Notes: generated from the sequence alone by a model not told the origin. Counted from the stretch's first letter, positions 16,794 to 25,578 are shown. The stretch is DNA of 40,055 nucleotides from Gemmatimonadaceae bacterium (GCA_014379355.1 JACMLX010000200.1:1-40055), one strand, 5' to 3'. Translations and numbers: made by a program.

Positions 16794-19214
16794 TCACGCG
16801 ACGCCGACGCGCTCCTTCCTGTCGGATGCCGACACCGTCCACGCGCGCGGCGCGGCCGGTTCCCGGTCGCGTTCTGCGGCGAGGTACGCCTCGATCTCGT
16901 GCGAGGGCATGGCCTTCGCGAACAGGTGCCCCTGCGCCTGCGTGCATCCAAGCGCCGTCACCCACGCCAGCGTCTCCTCCGATTCCACACCTTCGGCCGT
17001 CGTCTGGAAGCCGAGTCGCGCCGACATGCCCGTCACGGCCTGGATGATCGCGCTGCGATGCACATGTGATGCGCCGCCACTCACGAACGAGCGATCGATC
17101 TTGATCTTGCTGACGGGAAAGCGCGTCAGATAATTGAGCGAGGAATAGCCGGTCCCGAAGTCGTCGAGTGCGACGCCGATACCGAGCGCCCGCATCTCCG
17201 TCAGGAATCGCAGCGTGTTCGCATCATTCGACAGCAGCAACGCTTCGGTGATCTCGAGTTCGAGGCGATCGGAGGTGATGCCACCCAGCAGCACGGCATC
17301 CTTCACCACCTGCGACAGGCGCGAACTGCCCAGCTGCGCGGGCGACAGATTCACGGCGACCTTCACAGGCGCGGGCCACTTCCCCGCCTGACGGCATGAC
17401 TCGCGCAGGATCCAGTCGCCGAGGGGCACGATCGTGCCGGATGATTCGGCGATCGGGATGAACGCATCGGGCGACAGGAGCCCGCGCGTCGGATGCTGCC
17501 AGCGCACAAGGGCCTCGAACGCCACCGTGTTCCCACTGCCGGTTTCGATGATCGGCTGGAAATGCAGCACGAACTCCTGGCGACGCAGCGCCTGCAGCAA
17601 GTCATCCTTGATCGTGCGGCGTTCTTCGGCGTCGCGCAGCATCAGGGCGCTGTACCGCATCGCCGTGCCGCGCGCCGTGTCCTTGCCGCGATACAATGCG
17701 ACGTCGGCGTTGCGAATCAGCTCATCGACGGAGTCGCCATCGTCCGGGCCGAAGGCAATGCCGACCGTCGCACCGATGGTCACGCGCGAGCCCTGAATCT
17801 CGTAGCTGCGCGACAGGCGCTCGATCATGCGCTCGGCCAGTGCGTGCACTTTCTCCGCGGTGCTGTTGCCATGGAAGAGCAGGCCGAACTCGTCACCACC
17901 GAGTCGGCCTACGATCACGCCCTCATCGGCAAAGCGCAGCAGTTCCTGCGATACTTCACGCAGGACCACGTCACCGGCGGCGTGACCGAGCGTGTCATTG
18001 ACCGACTTGAAGTAGTCGAGGTCCAAGCAGCCGATGGCGACGCGCTCACCCGACACGCGCGATGCGAACAGCACGTCGGCGGCGCGATCACGAAACGCCG
18101 TACGATTCACGAGGCCAGTGAGGATGTCCGTGCGCGCCATCCACGCGATCTCGCTCTGCGCGCGGCGCACGTCGGTGATGTCGGCACCCACGCCGCGCCA
18201 GCCGAGGATGTCCCGGGTTTCGCTGAGCATCGGGCTGGCGCTGAGTGACCACCAGCGCGTCATGTCCGCGCCGGGCGCCGCGACTTCGAGATTGCGGAAT
18301 GGCTTGCCGGCGCGCACGCGACGCAGGAGTTCCGCGCTGCTGTCTTCGTCGACGAGTTCGAGCAGCGACGTCCCGTCGAGTGCGACGTCACTGACGCCCG
18401 CCACCTGCGCGAATCGCACGGATGGATTGACGATGCCGAGCGATTCGTTCAGCTCGAACAGCCAGTCCGACCCGTTCTCCTCGAACTCCGCGAGGAGGAG
18501 GGCAATCACGTGGCGACGTTCCTCGAGATCGGCTTCGGCACGGAACCGATCGACGAAGAGACGCGCCGTGCCAAGCACGCTGCGCATGACCGTCGCGCCG
18601 TAGGCGATCAGCAGCACGCCGAGCAGGACGCGATGCGCGACGTCCGACCGAAGCACTCCGATCATCGTGCTGGCGGCGAGGATGGCGACGTACGTCATCG
18701 CAGCCGGCGGGACGGTCGCGAGGGCAAAGCCACCCGCGCAGATCATGCCCGTCGCGACGGTTGCGACGACGAGTTGTTCCGGCGCGCCGAGCCTCGGGAA
18801 CCACACCATCGGAATGATGCCCCATGCCAGAGCGAGCAGCGCGGCGTGAATCGTCGCGCGTCGGAAGGCGCGCAGCGATGCCGTGGTCCTCGGCATACGC
18901 GAGCGGCTGCGCAGATACGAATTGAATCCGAGCAGCGAGAGCGCCAGCGGCAGTATCGCCCACGCGGCAAGCGCGAACGGATTGGCGACATCACGCAAGG
19001 CGATGAGGATCACCGTGACGGTGGCGACGTTGACCGCCATCGTCAGCGGTGTGAAGCGGAAGATGGCCTGGATCTGCGCCGCGCGAACGCGTCCGACCAT
19101 CAGCGGTTCTGGCGTCCGTCTTTCGGCGGGAGCGGCACTTCGGCGGCGGTCGCGCGCGATGCGTTCGCGGGCGTCCGGATCCTCACCACGTGGGCTGTCG
19201 TCCTGATGCACCAC
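16794..19214 (-). CDS. membrane PAS-GGDEF-EAL cyclic-di-GMP enzyme
   Basis: About 806 residues from GTG 19214; ATG 19100 is an equally possible start and TTG 19289 an unlikely one. Order: five or six membrane helices (about 55-205), a PAS-like domain (about 230-355, ending GWRGVGADITD), GGDEF (about 370-520, motif RLGGDEFGLL near 439) and EAL (about 540-785). The EAL domain has EALVRW, NLSPAQLG, ELEITEALL, DDFGTGYSS, KIDRSFV and AEGVESEE, so metal and substrate ligands look intact. The GGDEF motif is intact too. The usual RxxD inhibitory site five residues before GGDEF is absent; RFAD lies eight residues before it. It could make or break down cyclic-di-GMP in response to a signal sensed at the membrane or by PAS. 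Confidence 0.92.
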   Translation of the reverse strand: MVHQDDSPRGEDPDARERIARDRRRSAAPAERRTPEPLMVGRVRAAQIQAIFRFTPLTMAVNVATVTVILIALRDVANPFALAAWAILPLALSLLGFNSYLRSRSRMPRTTASLRAFRRATIHAALLALAWGIIPMVWFPRLGAPEQLVVATVATGMICAGGFALATVPPAAMTYVAILAASTMIGVLRSDVAHRVLLGVLLIAYGATVMRSVLGTARLFVDRFRAEADLEERRHVIALLLAEFEENGSDWLFELNESLGIVNPSVRFAQVAGVSDVALDGTSLLELVDEDSSAELLRRVRAGKPFRNLEVAAPGADMTRWWSLSASPMLSETRDILGWRGVGADITDVRRAQSEIAWMARTDILTGLVNRTAFRDRAADVLFASRVSGERVAIGCLDLDYFKSVNDTLGHAAGDVVLREVSQELLRFADEGVIVGRLGGDEFGLLFHGNSTAEKVHALAERMIERLSRSYEIQGSRVTIGATVGIAFGPDDGDSVDELIRNADVALYRGKDTARGTAMRYSALMLRDAEERRTIKDDLLQALRRQEFVLHFQPIIETGSGNTVAFEALVRWQHPTRGLLSPDAFIPIAESSGTIVPLGDWILRESCRQAGKWPAPVKVAVNLSPAQLGSSRLSQVVKDAVLLGGITSDRLELEITEALLLSNDANTLRFLTEMRALGIGVALDDFGTGYSSLNYLTRFPVSKIKIDRSFVSGGASHVHRSAIIQAVTGMSARLGFQTTAEGVESEETLAWVTALGCTQAQGHLFAKAMPSHEIEAYLAAERDREPAAPRAWTVSASDRKERVGVA

Positions 19215-19348
19215 GCAGAGGGTTGCTGAAGGAATGATCTGTCGCGGAAACGGAAGATTCCGGCAATCACGCCTCGGCCCGCGCCCCAAGGTCTCGAGGG
19301 TCGGAATCGCGCGGCGTGCTCACCACACACTGGGGGAGGAGACGGTGT

Positions 19349-21670
19349 TCAGTCGCCACGCAGGAGACGACCGGACTCGACCGTAGTCACTCGGTCCGAC
19401 TGCGCGGCCGGTGCTCGATTCCGCAACAGGCGCACCACCTGGCGTGCGGCATCCTGTGGCGGGGTCGCAGTCTCCGCGATTCCCGACACCACGCGGGTGA
19501 TGTCGTGGTCCACCGCGCCCGTGGTCGACCACCGAGAACCGGCGGCCACGGTGACGTACACCGACATGGTGTCGTGGCCGGTGCCCGGGCGCTCACCGAG
19601 AATGTGGACGATGGCGCCGATCTCCTCGCGGCCTGCGAAGAGCACCTCCCCGATGCGATAGCCGGCCCTCACTCGCCCGCTCCGGACGACCAGCACGTCG
19701 TCGGCTGCCTTCCAGGCCGTGCCGGACAATTCAGCGCGCAACATGTCGATGAGCGGCAGCAGATGGCCCGCCGCCGATACCGCGAGTGCGTTCAGGCCAT
19801 CGGACACGACGATCTGCAGGTTCAAGCCGGTGCCGCGCTTCTCTCGCAACGATGCGACGACGTCATGCGTGCGAGCGGACAGCGCCTCGCCCGTCGTCGG
19901 GTGGAGGATATAGTCCTCCCGCGATTGCGACTGCGTTTCGAGCAGGATCGCATCGGGAATCGTGCGCACGAATTCCGTCGACAACGTGGCCCACAGGGCG
20001 AGTCGTGCATCGTCGGTGATCGACCGGATCTGTCGCTCGAGATCGGGCGCGAGATCCCATGCATTCGTCCCATGACCCTCGGCGAGAAACACACCGCGCT
20101 CGCGCACCTCGGCCATCTGCCGCGCGCCGTCGGCCCGGATGATGTGTTCCGCTCGCGTGTCGCCGCACCGCTGCTGGTACAGGACGAAGACATGCAGCGG
20201 ATCGCCGAAATGTGGCCCGGGCGAACCATCGCAATCCATCGCGCCCAGCGACTCGAAGAATCGCTGCATCGGCGGATTCACGCTGCCGCCCGATCTCGCG
20301 CGCAGCCGCACATGATCCTGAAATCCCGTGGTGAGGTAGCCAAGCATCGGGTCCACTTTCGTCGGTAGCGCCATCAGGTATGCGGGCTGCGCGGGCTGCA
20401 GCTGGTCGAGACACCAGTCGAGATCATCGAGGGAGATGTCCATGTGCAGTGTGGCACAGACATCGAGGCCGATGGTGAGACCGTGCAGCTTGCCCATCAC
20501 CAGATCCTCGAGACAGCAGCGCACGAGTTGCTCACGAGTGCGGAACACTTCCGGGCCGATGAAACCGGCGACGTCGTTGACGATCACCCAGGGCTGTGTG
20601 ACCTCCCAGGGGCGGTCGGGATTCGCCGCCCGTCTCGCCGCGTCGACACTCGCGGTCAGCGCGCGCGCAAAGCCGTATTTTCGTGCCTCGTGAACGACCA
20701 TGTCCACGCGGTGCCCGTGGCCATTCGTGAAGTCCGCTCCCTGCCCCGTCTCGAAGTAGAATGCGAAGGGCCCGGTGCGCGTTGCTGCATGGGCGACCAT
20801 GCTGTCGACGCTGATGTCGAACGTCCTGTTTGCCGCATCACTCCCGGCGATGCTCTGGAACCAGAGCGCGGTACTGCCCGGACTCGTGCGCTCCACCTCG
20901 GCCTGCACATCGATGTGCGCGAGCACGCAGTGCGGCAGTACTGATTCGAGCTCGAACGTCCGGATGACATCCTGCAGCGTGTGCTCGACGAGCGCGACCG
21001 ACGCCGGATCACTCGACACCGGATTGGTGCCAAGCAGGACGTCGCCGACGCCGTAGCTCCAGCCGCTGAACACCTGCCAGCGAATATCGTCGGGATGATC
21101 CGTCGGAGAGTTGGGCTGCAGCCGTGCACCGAGGAAGCCGGGCGCACCGATGCTGCTGCCGGGCAGTGCGTTGCTGATGCGTGCGCTGACACGTGTGAGC
21201 TCGTCGTTCGACATCAGTTTCACCAGGCACGCAATCGCTTCGCTGGAGAGATGTTTCGTCAGGGCCCGATTCGTGTGCGGATCGCCGTGGAGGAGCAACG
21301 TCACCCAGTCGCCGAACGTGTCGGCTGCGATGAGCTCCATGCCGACCGTGTCGAGCGAGCCGAGTAGGAGGCGACCGAGATCGTCGTCGAACAGTGGCGT
21401 CTCGAGAAGCACCGCGGCGTGGAAGTCGCCGACACGCGTCGCGCGAAACAGCGCGCGCGCCATGGTCCGGGTCGCGTCGTCGGGCGCTGCGACGCCGATC
21501 GCCGCATCACCTTCCTTGAATTCATTCGCCGCGCCGAGCAGCTGCGCGAGGCGTACACGCGTGAGGCCACCCGTGCGCTGCAGATACGAGAAGACGTCCT
21601 CGTACGTCAGCGCCTCACGCATCCAGTCGTGTGTGCCCACCACCGCTCGTCGGGTCGACGACGTGTCCAT
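19349..21670 (-). CDS. ethanolamine ammonia-lyase, EutB and EutC in one chain
   Basis: A protein of 773 residues from ATG 21670, preceded by a GAGAGG ribosome binding site. It should convert ethanolamine to acetaldehyde and ammonia with adenosylcobalamin. Residues about 1-490 match the large subunit EutB: TYEDVFSYLQRTGG, KLMSNDELTRV, SGWSYGVGDVLLGTNPV, IVNDVAGFIGPEVF and GLDVCATLHM. From about 540 to the end it matches the small subunit EutC: VVSDGLNALAV near 625 and the cobalamin-contact region ILGERPGTGHDTMSVY. EutB and EutC are normally two genes; here a linker of about 50 residues joins them with no stop or frameshift. No reactivase, transporter or microcompartment gene is nearby. Confidence 0.92.
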   Translation of the reverse strand: MDTSSTRRAVVGTHDWMREALTYEDVFSYLQRTGGLTRVRLAQLLGAANEFKEGDAAIGVAAPDDATRTMARALFRATRVGDFHAAVLLETPLFDDDLGRLLLGSLDTVGMELIAADTFGDWVTLLLHGDPHTNRALTKHLSSEAIACLVKLMSNDELTRVSARISNALPGSSIGAPGFLGARLQPNSPTDHPDDIRWQVFSGWSYGVGDVLLGTNPVSSDPASVALVEHTLQDVIRTFELESVLPHCVLAHIDVQAEVERTSPGSTALWFQSIAGSDAANRTFDISVDSMVAHAATRTGPFAFYFETGQGADFTNGHGHRVDMVVHEARKYGFARALTASVDAARRAANPDRPWEVTQPWVIVNDVAGFIGPEVFRTREQLVRCCLEDLVMGKLHGLTIGLDVCATLHMDISLDDLDWCLDQLQPAQPAYLMALPTKVDPMLGYLTTGFQDHVRLRARSGGSVNPPMQRFFESLGAMDCDGSPGPHFGDPLHVFVLYQQRCGDTRAEHIIRADGARQMAEVRERGVFLAEGHGTNAWDLAPDLERQIRSITDDARLALWATLSTEFVRTIPDAILLETQSQSREDYILHPTTGEALSARTHDVVASLREKRGTGLNLQIVVSDGLNALAVSAAGHLLPLIDMLRAELSGTAWKAADDVLVVRSGRVRAGYRIGEVLFAGREEIGAIVHILGERPGTGHDTMSVYVTVAAGSRWSTTGAVDHDITRVVSGIAETATPPQDAARQVVRLLRNRAPAAQSDRVTTVESGRLLRGD

Positions 21671-21825
21671 CCGCACCTCTCGGGACTGGTCAGGAGGCTC
21701 CCGCGCGACCGCGGGGAGGCGTTGCCGGAAGGAAGCTTCGCACAACGACCCTGACCGACACAAACAGGACTGCCGGGGGCCGCGCCGGCTGGTTCAGAGC
21801 AGGCGCTACCCTCGCCAGGTCGGTT

Positions 21826-21848
21826 GGCGGGGTGTCGCCCACCCCGCC
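21826..21848. promoter_or_regulatory. perfect hairpin upstream of the ethanolamine lyase gene
   Basis: GGCGGGGTG (21826-21834) and CACCCCGCC (21840-21848) form a 9-bp stem with loop TCGCC. It lies 156 bases before the EutBC start and 143 bases before the lipoprotein start, in a 321-base divergent region. It could be a leader element or operator for either gene. I found no cobalamin-riboswitch core. The rest of the region, apart from the second hairpin, shows nothing I can name. Confidence 0.35.
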
Positions 21849-21936
21849 GGGTTGCAGGTTCGTGCGCCGCACGGCAGAGTCAGGAAACGGCTGCGTGAGA
21901 ATATTGCGCGTCAGCTTCGGTTTCTTCGGTATTGAC

Positions 21937-21958
21937 CGCCGCGCACCTCGGCGCGGCG
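21937..21958. promoter_or_regulatory. second perfect hairpin in the divergent region
   Basis: CGCCGCGC (21937-21944) and GCGCGGCG (21951-21958) form an 8-bp stem with a 6-base loop, 33 bases before the lipoprotein ATG at 21992. It may lie in that gene's untranslated leader. Role unknown. Confidence 0.35.
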
Positions 21959-21991
21959 TTGCCCGACCCACTCTGTGCCCCGGAGTTTGTC

Positions 21992-22162
21992 ATGCGCTCA
22001 CCACTGCTGCGTCTCGCCGCCGGCCTCCTACTCCTCGCCGGATGCGGGAAGAAGAAAGACGGCCCGACTTACGACACCCGCGGCGCGATCGAGAAGCACA
22101 GCCCGGTGAGCGACGTGTTCGCCGTCGCGGAGACGCCTGGAGCTTCCGTGCGCACCAACTGA
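21992..22162 (+). CDS. small lipoprotein of unknown function
   Basis: A protein of 56 residues. MRSPLLRLAAGLLLLAGC is a complete lipoprotein signal with lipobox LAGC, so the mature peptide is about 39 residues anchored at Cys18. It begins GKKKDGP, is polar and has no recognisable domain. ATG 21992 is preferred over the in-frame GTG-type start at 21932 because it places the signal at the N-terminus. A strong hairpin follows the stop. Function unknown; peptides of this kind are often envelope accessory proteins. Confidence 0.65.
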   Translation: MRSPLLRLAAGLLLLAGCGKKKDGPTYDTRGAIEKHSPVSDVFAVAETPGASVRTN

Positions 22163-22177
22163 GCATGAAGCGGTAAC

Positions 22178-22218
22178 CGTGACCCGCTGCCGCCGCTGAT
22201 GGTGGGGCAGCGGTCACG
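22178..22218 (+). terminator. terminator-like hairpin after the small lipoprotein gene
   Basis: CGTGACCCGCTGCC (22178-22191) pairs with GGCAGCGGTCACG (22206-22218), 13 pairs with one bulged C, starting 16 bases after the stop. It lies between a plus-strand gene and a minus-strand ORF that converge, so it may serve both. There is no T tract. Confidence 0.5.
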
Positions 22219-22288
22219 ATGCGCGTTTCGTCGACGTACGTATCCTGTGCAATCGGGACACCCGATCGACGTGCGAATGTCCTGCTTC

Positions 22289-22819
22289 TCATGGCGCGTA
22301 GCTCCCGCCGACTCGAAAAGACCAGACGTCCAGACGCCGCGTGTACAGCACCGAAGCGAGCGGGATCCCATTGTTGGTCACGAGGCCCTCCCGTTTCCAC
22401 GGTACGCTGCCGGTGTGCGTCCGTCTGGCCTCGACGTCGAGACGCAGACCACGACCTACCGCGACTCGAACGCCGGATGACAGCACCGCCATTGCCACCG
22501 TCGCCTTGCGATCGGCGAGCGGCGTATACCCGTCAGGCCGCGATTCCATCGACGGGAATGTGTCACGGGCAGGCGTGCGTGTACCGAGCAACTCTCCATC
22601 CGACGTGGCGTTCATGCCGCCGATCGCAAGGTGCGCATACGGCGCAACACGACCGATCTGCGCGCGGATTTCAGGTCCGACGGTGAGCGAAATCGACGCG
22701 TTGACGCGATAGTCGTTGAACTGCGCGTAGGAGCCGGGAAGGATGTCGCGGATGTCGGTCGAGAATGTCGAGTGTCGCAGCGACAGGACGGCCAAGTGCA
22801 ACACCACCACCTTCCACAT
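22289..22819 (-). CDS. beta-barrel-like ORF, possible outer-membrane protein remnant
   Basis: A 176-residue ORF. From about residue 38 it shows alternating beta strands typical of an outer-membrane barrel: VNASISLTVGPEIRAQIG, VAPYAHLAIGGM, ATVAMAVLSSGVRVAVG, LRLDVEARRTH and a final strand RRLDVWSFRVGGSYAP. The N-terminus (MWKVVVLHLAVLSL) is a poor signal peptide, and an in-frame TGA lies four codons before the ATG, so no longer start is possible. It begins 47 bases after the histidine phosphatase stop. Either a small barrel with an odd signal, or the 3' end of a larger barrel gene that lost its front. I cannot decide between them. Confidence 0.45.
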   Translation of the reverse strand: MWKVVVLHLAVLSLRHSTFSTDIRDILPGSYAQFNDYRVNASISLTVGPEIRAQIGRVAPYAHLAIGGMNATSDGELLGTRTPARDTFPSMESRPDGYTPLADRKATVAMAVLSSGVRVAVGRGLRLDVEARRTHTGSVPWKREGLVTNNGIPLASVLYTRRLDVWSFRVGGSYAP

Positions 22820-22866
22820 CCCCGCACGTGGTCACAAACTGCGGTGAGCCGCGCGAGACCGCGACG

Positions 22867-23508
22867 TCAGGTGCCTTCGGCGCCTCGCAGCGTCACGCTC
22901 AGGTGCGAACGATCCGCGACCGAGAGCGCGAGCGGACCGCGCCGTCCGAACTCGATCACACTCACCGACCCCGTCGGACACGCGAAGCGAAACCGGAATC
23001 GGCCGACGTCCACGCCGAGCAGCGTGCAGAGGAGCGCGCGGATCGAGGCCTTGTGTGTCACGAAGAGCACATCGCCGTCGTCGACCGCCTGGGTCACTTC
23101 CTCGACCACACCGAGCATGCGACGGGCGAGCGCGATCGCCGTCTCTCCATCGGTCGGTGCATTCCATGCCGGATCTGCGGTCCACCGCACAAAGTCGTCG
23201 TGGAACTCGTGATCCACGACATCGGCGCTCAGTCCGTCCCAGCGGCCGTAGTCGATCTCGGTGATGGCGGCGCGCGTCTCGAATGAAACACGGGTACGCG
23301 CCGCGATGATGCCCGCCGTCACCTGCGTACGCTGCAACGGCCCGGCGTAGATGCGCTTCCATTCGGTCGACGCGTACGCATCGGCGAAGGCCTGCGCCAT
23401 CGCAATGCCGTCCGGCGTCAACTCGGGATCGAGATTGGCGCCGCAGAAGACGTTGTCGCGACTGGTCGGCGTCTGGCCGTGGCGGAGCAGGTGGAGGCGG
23501 AGTGGCAT
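22867..23508 (-). CDS. histidine phosphatase family protein
   Basis: A protein of 213 residues from ATG 23508, chosen because the catalytic motif then lies at its usual place near the N-terminus. LHLLRHGQT holds the phospho-accepting His (about residue 9). The second active-site His is in FVTHKASIRAL; the Arg of the core lies in GPLQRTQVTA and the proton-donor Glu region is ITEIDYGRWDG. This is the phosphoglycerate mutase/phosphatase branch that includes fructose-2,6-bisphosphatase and cobalamin (CobC-like) phosphatases; the substrate cannot be read from sequence. The spacing to the PQQ dehydrogenase upstream is 46 bases, so co-transcription is possible. Probably cytoplasmic. Confidence 0.88.
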   Translation of the reverse strand: MPLRLHLLRHGQTPTSRDNVFCGANLDPELTPDGIAMAQAFADAYASTEWKRIYAGPLQRTQVTAGIIAARTRVSFETRAAITEIDYGRWDGLSADVVDHEFHDDFVRWTADPAWNAPTDGETAIALARRMLGVVEEVTQAVDDGDVLFVTHKASIRALLCTLLGVDVGRFRFRFACPTGSVSVIEFGRRGPLALSVADRSHLSVTLRGAEGT

Positions 23509-23554
23509 TGGCGAGCGAAAGGGGGAAGGACCGCGGCAGGCATTACGGGAAATG

Positions 23555-25534
23555 TCACTTCCCGCCATCAATCGCAAACGCCAGCAGCTCCGCGTTCTCA
23601 CCACCGCCCGTCGCAACTACGACATACTGCACGCCGTTCGCGCCGCGATAGGAAATCGGATTGGCATACCCTCGGCCTGCCGGCAGATCGAACTGCCAGA
23701 GCACACGTCCATCGCGTGTGTCGAGCGCATAGAGCACACCACCACCGCCGGTCGCGAACAACAGCCCGCCTTTCGTGACCGTGCCGCCGGGCGCACCCGC
23801 CACACCGAGCGGTGGCAGCGTCACGTTCTTCAGCAGCGGATGTTGGCGGATCGACGGCGTGTCGCCGAACGTCACGTGCCACAACTGCCGGCCGGAGTCG
23901 AGATCGATTGCCGTCATGGTCCCGTACGGCGGCTTGATCAGCGGCAACTGCTCGGGTGGCGTGTGATCGGCCATGCCCGAATCGGGATCGGCAGTGACTC
24001 CGATGCTGCTGTGCACCAGGTCGGCCGTGTACTCGAAGCCGATGGTGTCATTCGGCGTGCCGCGTTGAATGCGATAGAGCGCAGGACTGTTGGTCGCCTT
24101 CACGAACAGTGTGTGCGTTTCCGGATCGTACGACGTGCTGCCCCACCCTGCGCCGCCGATCGACCCGGGCATCGTGATGGTGCCCTGCAAGGACGGTGGG
24201 GTGAAGATCGGGCCACTGCGGTATTGCGCGAACACACCGCGAGCGCGCTGCTGCAGTTCCGGCGTGAAGTCGATCAGGTCGGCCTCGGTCACGGCCTGCC
24301 TGGCGAATGGCAACGGGAGCGTCGGCATCGGTTGCGTCGCCGACGCGAGTTCGCCGGGCACATCACTCGCGGGCACCGGACGCTCGACGATCGGCCAGAT
24401 CGGCTGTCCGGTCACACGATCGAAGACGTAGATCCAGGCGGTCTTCGATGGCACGGCCACGACGTCGCGCGGCCGCCCTTTCCACGTGATCGTGGCCAGC
24501 ACCGGCGGTGCGGGTGGGTCGTAATCCCACAATCCGTGATGCACGATCTGATAGTGCCAGATACGTCGCCCCGTCCGCGCGTCGAGCGCCACGACCGACT
24601 CGGCGAACAGGTTGTTCCCCTTCCGCTCACCGCCATACCAGTCGTTGGTGGGCGTCGACACGGGAAGGAAGAGCAGCCCGCGCTTTGCGTCGAGACTCAT
24701 CGGCGCCCACACGTTCGTGTGACCCATGTACGAGTACGCGCCGTTCTCCCATGTCTTCCAGCCGAATTCGCCGGAGTCGGGCACCGTGTGAAAACTCCAC
24801 ACACGGCGGCCCGTCACCACATCGAACGCCTGCACGTCGCCCGGGGGATCGTTGCGGTAGCGCAGGCGGTCGCCGACGCCGTTGCCGACGATCACCACAT
24901 TGCCATGCACCACCGGTGGAGACGTGTTGGTGTAGTGCGCACGATTGACGCGCCGCCTGAGCTGAGCGGTGAGGTCGATCTCACCGTTGCGGCCGAACGA
25001 CGGAATGGGTTTGCCCGTTGCCGCATCGAGCGCGATGAGTTTCCATCGCGCGTTGATGAACACACGTCGCCCCTGCGTGCCGGACCAGGTGGCAACGCCG
25101 CGATGCACGAAGCCGGTGCCGTTCGACGGCTGGCCCAGCCGCCAGACTTCAGGATCGAACTTCCACAGTTCGCGGCCCGTGCGTGCATCGAGTGCGGCGA
25201 CGGCCGCGTACGGCGTACTCACGTACATCGTGTCGTTGATCACGACCGGTGACGCCTGGAACAGTCCGGGCCGCGCGGCCTTCTGGTCCGGACCACCAGC
25301 GACGCTGCGCTCGCCCGTGTTCCAGCGCCACGCGAGCGACAGCTTCGCGACGTTCGTGCGATTGATCTGCGCGACGGGTGCGTACCGCATCGCGCCGGCG
25401 TCACCACTCGGCGAGGGCCAGTCGACGCGCTGGGCGGCCACCCTCGCCACTGCCGGTGATGCCAGCGTCGACATCACGAGGAACGCAGCTGACGCGGCGC
25501 GGAGCCTGACGGGAATCGGTGAGCGCTTGTTCAT
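23555..25534 (-). CDS. exported PQQ-dependent dehydrogenase (quinoprotein)
   Basis: A protein of 659 residues from ATG 25534, chosen because it starts a clear signal peptide (LRAASAAFLVMSTLASPAVA). The mature part is an eight-bladed PQQ propeller: WPSPSGDAGAMRYAPVAQIN near its start, blade motifs such as ALDARTGRELWKFDPE, FDVVTGRRVWSFHTV, ALDARTGRRIWHYQIVHHG and IDLDSGRQLWHVTFGD, and a GRVLWQFDLPAG end. The family oxidises sugars or alcohols in the periplasm. There is no C-terminal haem motif (CxxCH) and no membrane helix, so electrons must leave through another protein. No PQQ synthesis gene is in the window. Substrate unknown. Confidence 0.9.
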   Translation of the reverse strand: MNKRSPIPVRLRAASAAFLVMSTLASPAVARVAAQRVDWPSPSGDAGAMRYAPVAQINRTNVAKLSLAWRWNTGERSVAGGPDQKAARPGLFQASPVVINDTMYVSTPYAAVAALDARTGRELWKFDPEVWRLGQPSNGTGFVHRGVATWSGTQGRRVFINARWKLIALDAATGKPIPSFGRNGEIDLTAQLRRRVNRAHYTNTSPPVVHGNVVIVGNGVGDRLRYRNDPPGDVQAFDVVTGRRVWSFHTVPDSGEFGWKTWENGAYSYMGHTNVWAPMSLDAKRGLLFLPVSTPTNDWYGGERKGNNLFAESVVALDARTGRRIWHYQIVHHGLWDYDPPAPPVLATITWKGRPRDVVAVPSKTAWIYVFDRVTGQPIWPIVERPVPASDVPGELASATQPMPTLPLPFARQAVTEADLIDFTPELQQRARGVFAQYRSGPIFTPPSLQGTITMPGSIGGAGWGSTSYDPETHTLFVKATNSPALYRIQRGTPNDTIGFEYTADLVHSSIGVTADPDSGMADHTPPEQLPLIKPPYGTMTAIDLDSGRQLWHVTFGDTPSIRQHPLLKNVTLPPLGVAGAPGGTVTKGGLLFATGGGGVLYALDTRDGRVLWQFDLPAGRGYANPISYRGANGVQYVVVATGGGENAELLAFAIDGGK

Positions 25535-25545
25535 GCGGGAACATC

Positions 25546-25578
25546 GCACCGGGCATCGCACCGCGCGATGCCCGGTGC
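25546..25578 (-). terminator. perfect 14-bp inverted repeat between peptidase and PQQ dehydrogenase genes
   Basis: GCACCGGGCATCGC (25546-25559) and GCGATGCCCGGTGC (25565-25578) are exact reverse complements with a 5-base loop. It lies in the 49-base gap, 5 bases after the peptidase stop and 11 bases before the dehydrogenase ATG, on the minus strand. It would be a very stable RNA hairpin next to the start, so it may terminate transcription, protect the upstream mRNA or restrict translation of the next gene. It has no T tract. Confidence 0.5.

Noticed and set aside
15239..17047. A 602-residue open frame on the plus strand
   Set aside because: It is antisense to the GH13 gene, whose four catalytic regions are intact; the composition is shadow-like.
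21715..21740. CCGGAAGGAAGC resembles the tetraloop region of bacterial SRP RNA
   Set aside because: The flanking bases do not give the conserved AGCAGC or the matching 5' strand, and the site lies just upstream of the EutBC start. Chance match.
21840..21870. GGTTCG near a stem, like a tRNA T-arm
   Set aside because: No acceptor stem, anticodon arm or D-arm could be folded around it.
23351..25252. A 633-residue open frame on the plus strand
   Set aside because: It is antisense to the PQQ dehydrogenase and the phosphatase, is very rich in Arg and His and has no domain; typical of GC-rich shadow frames.
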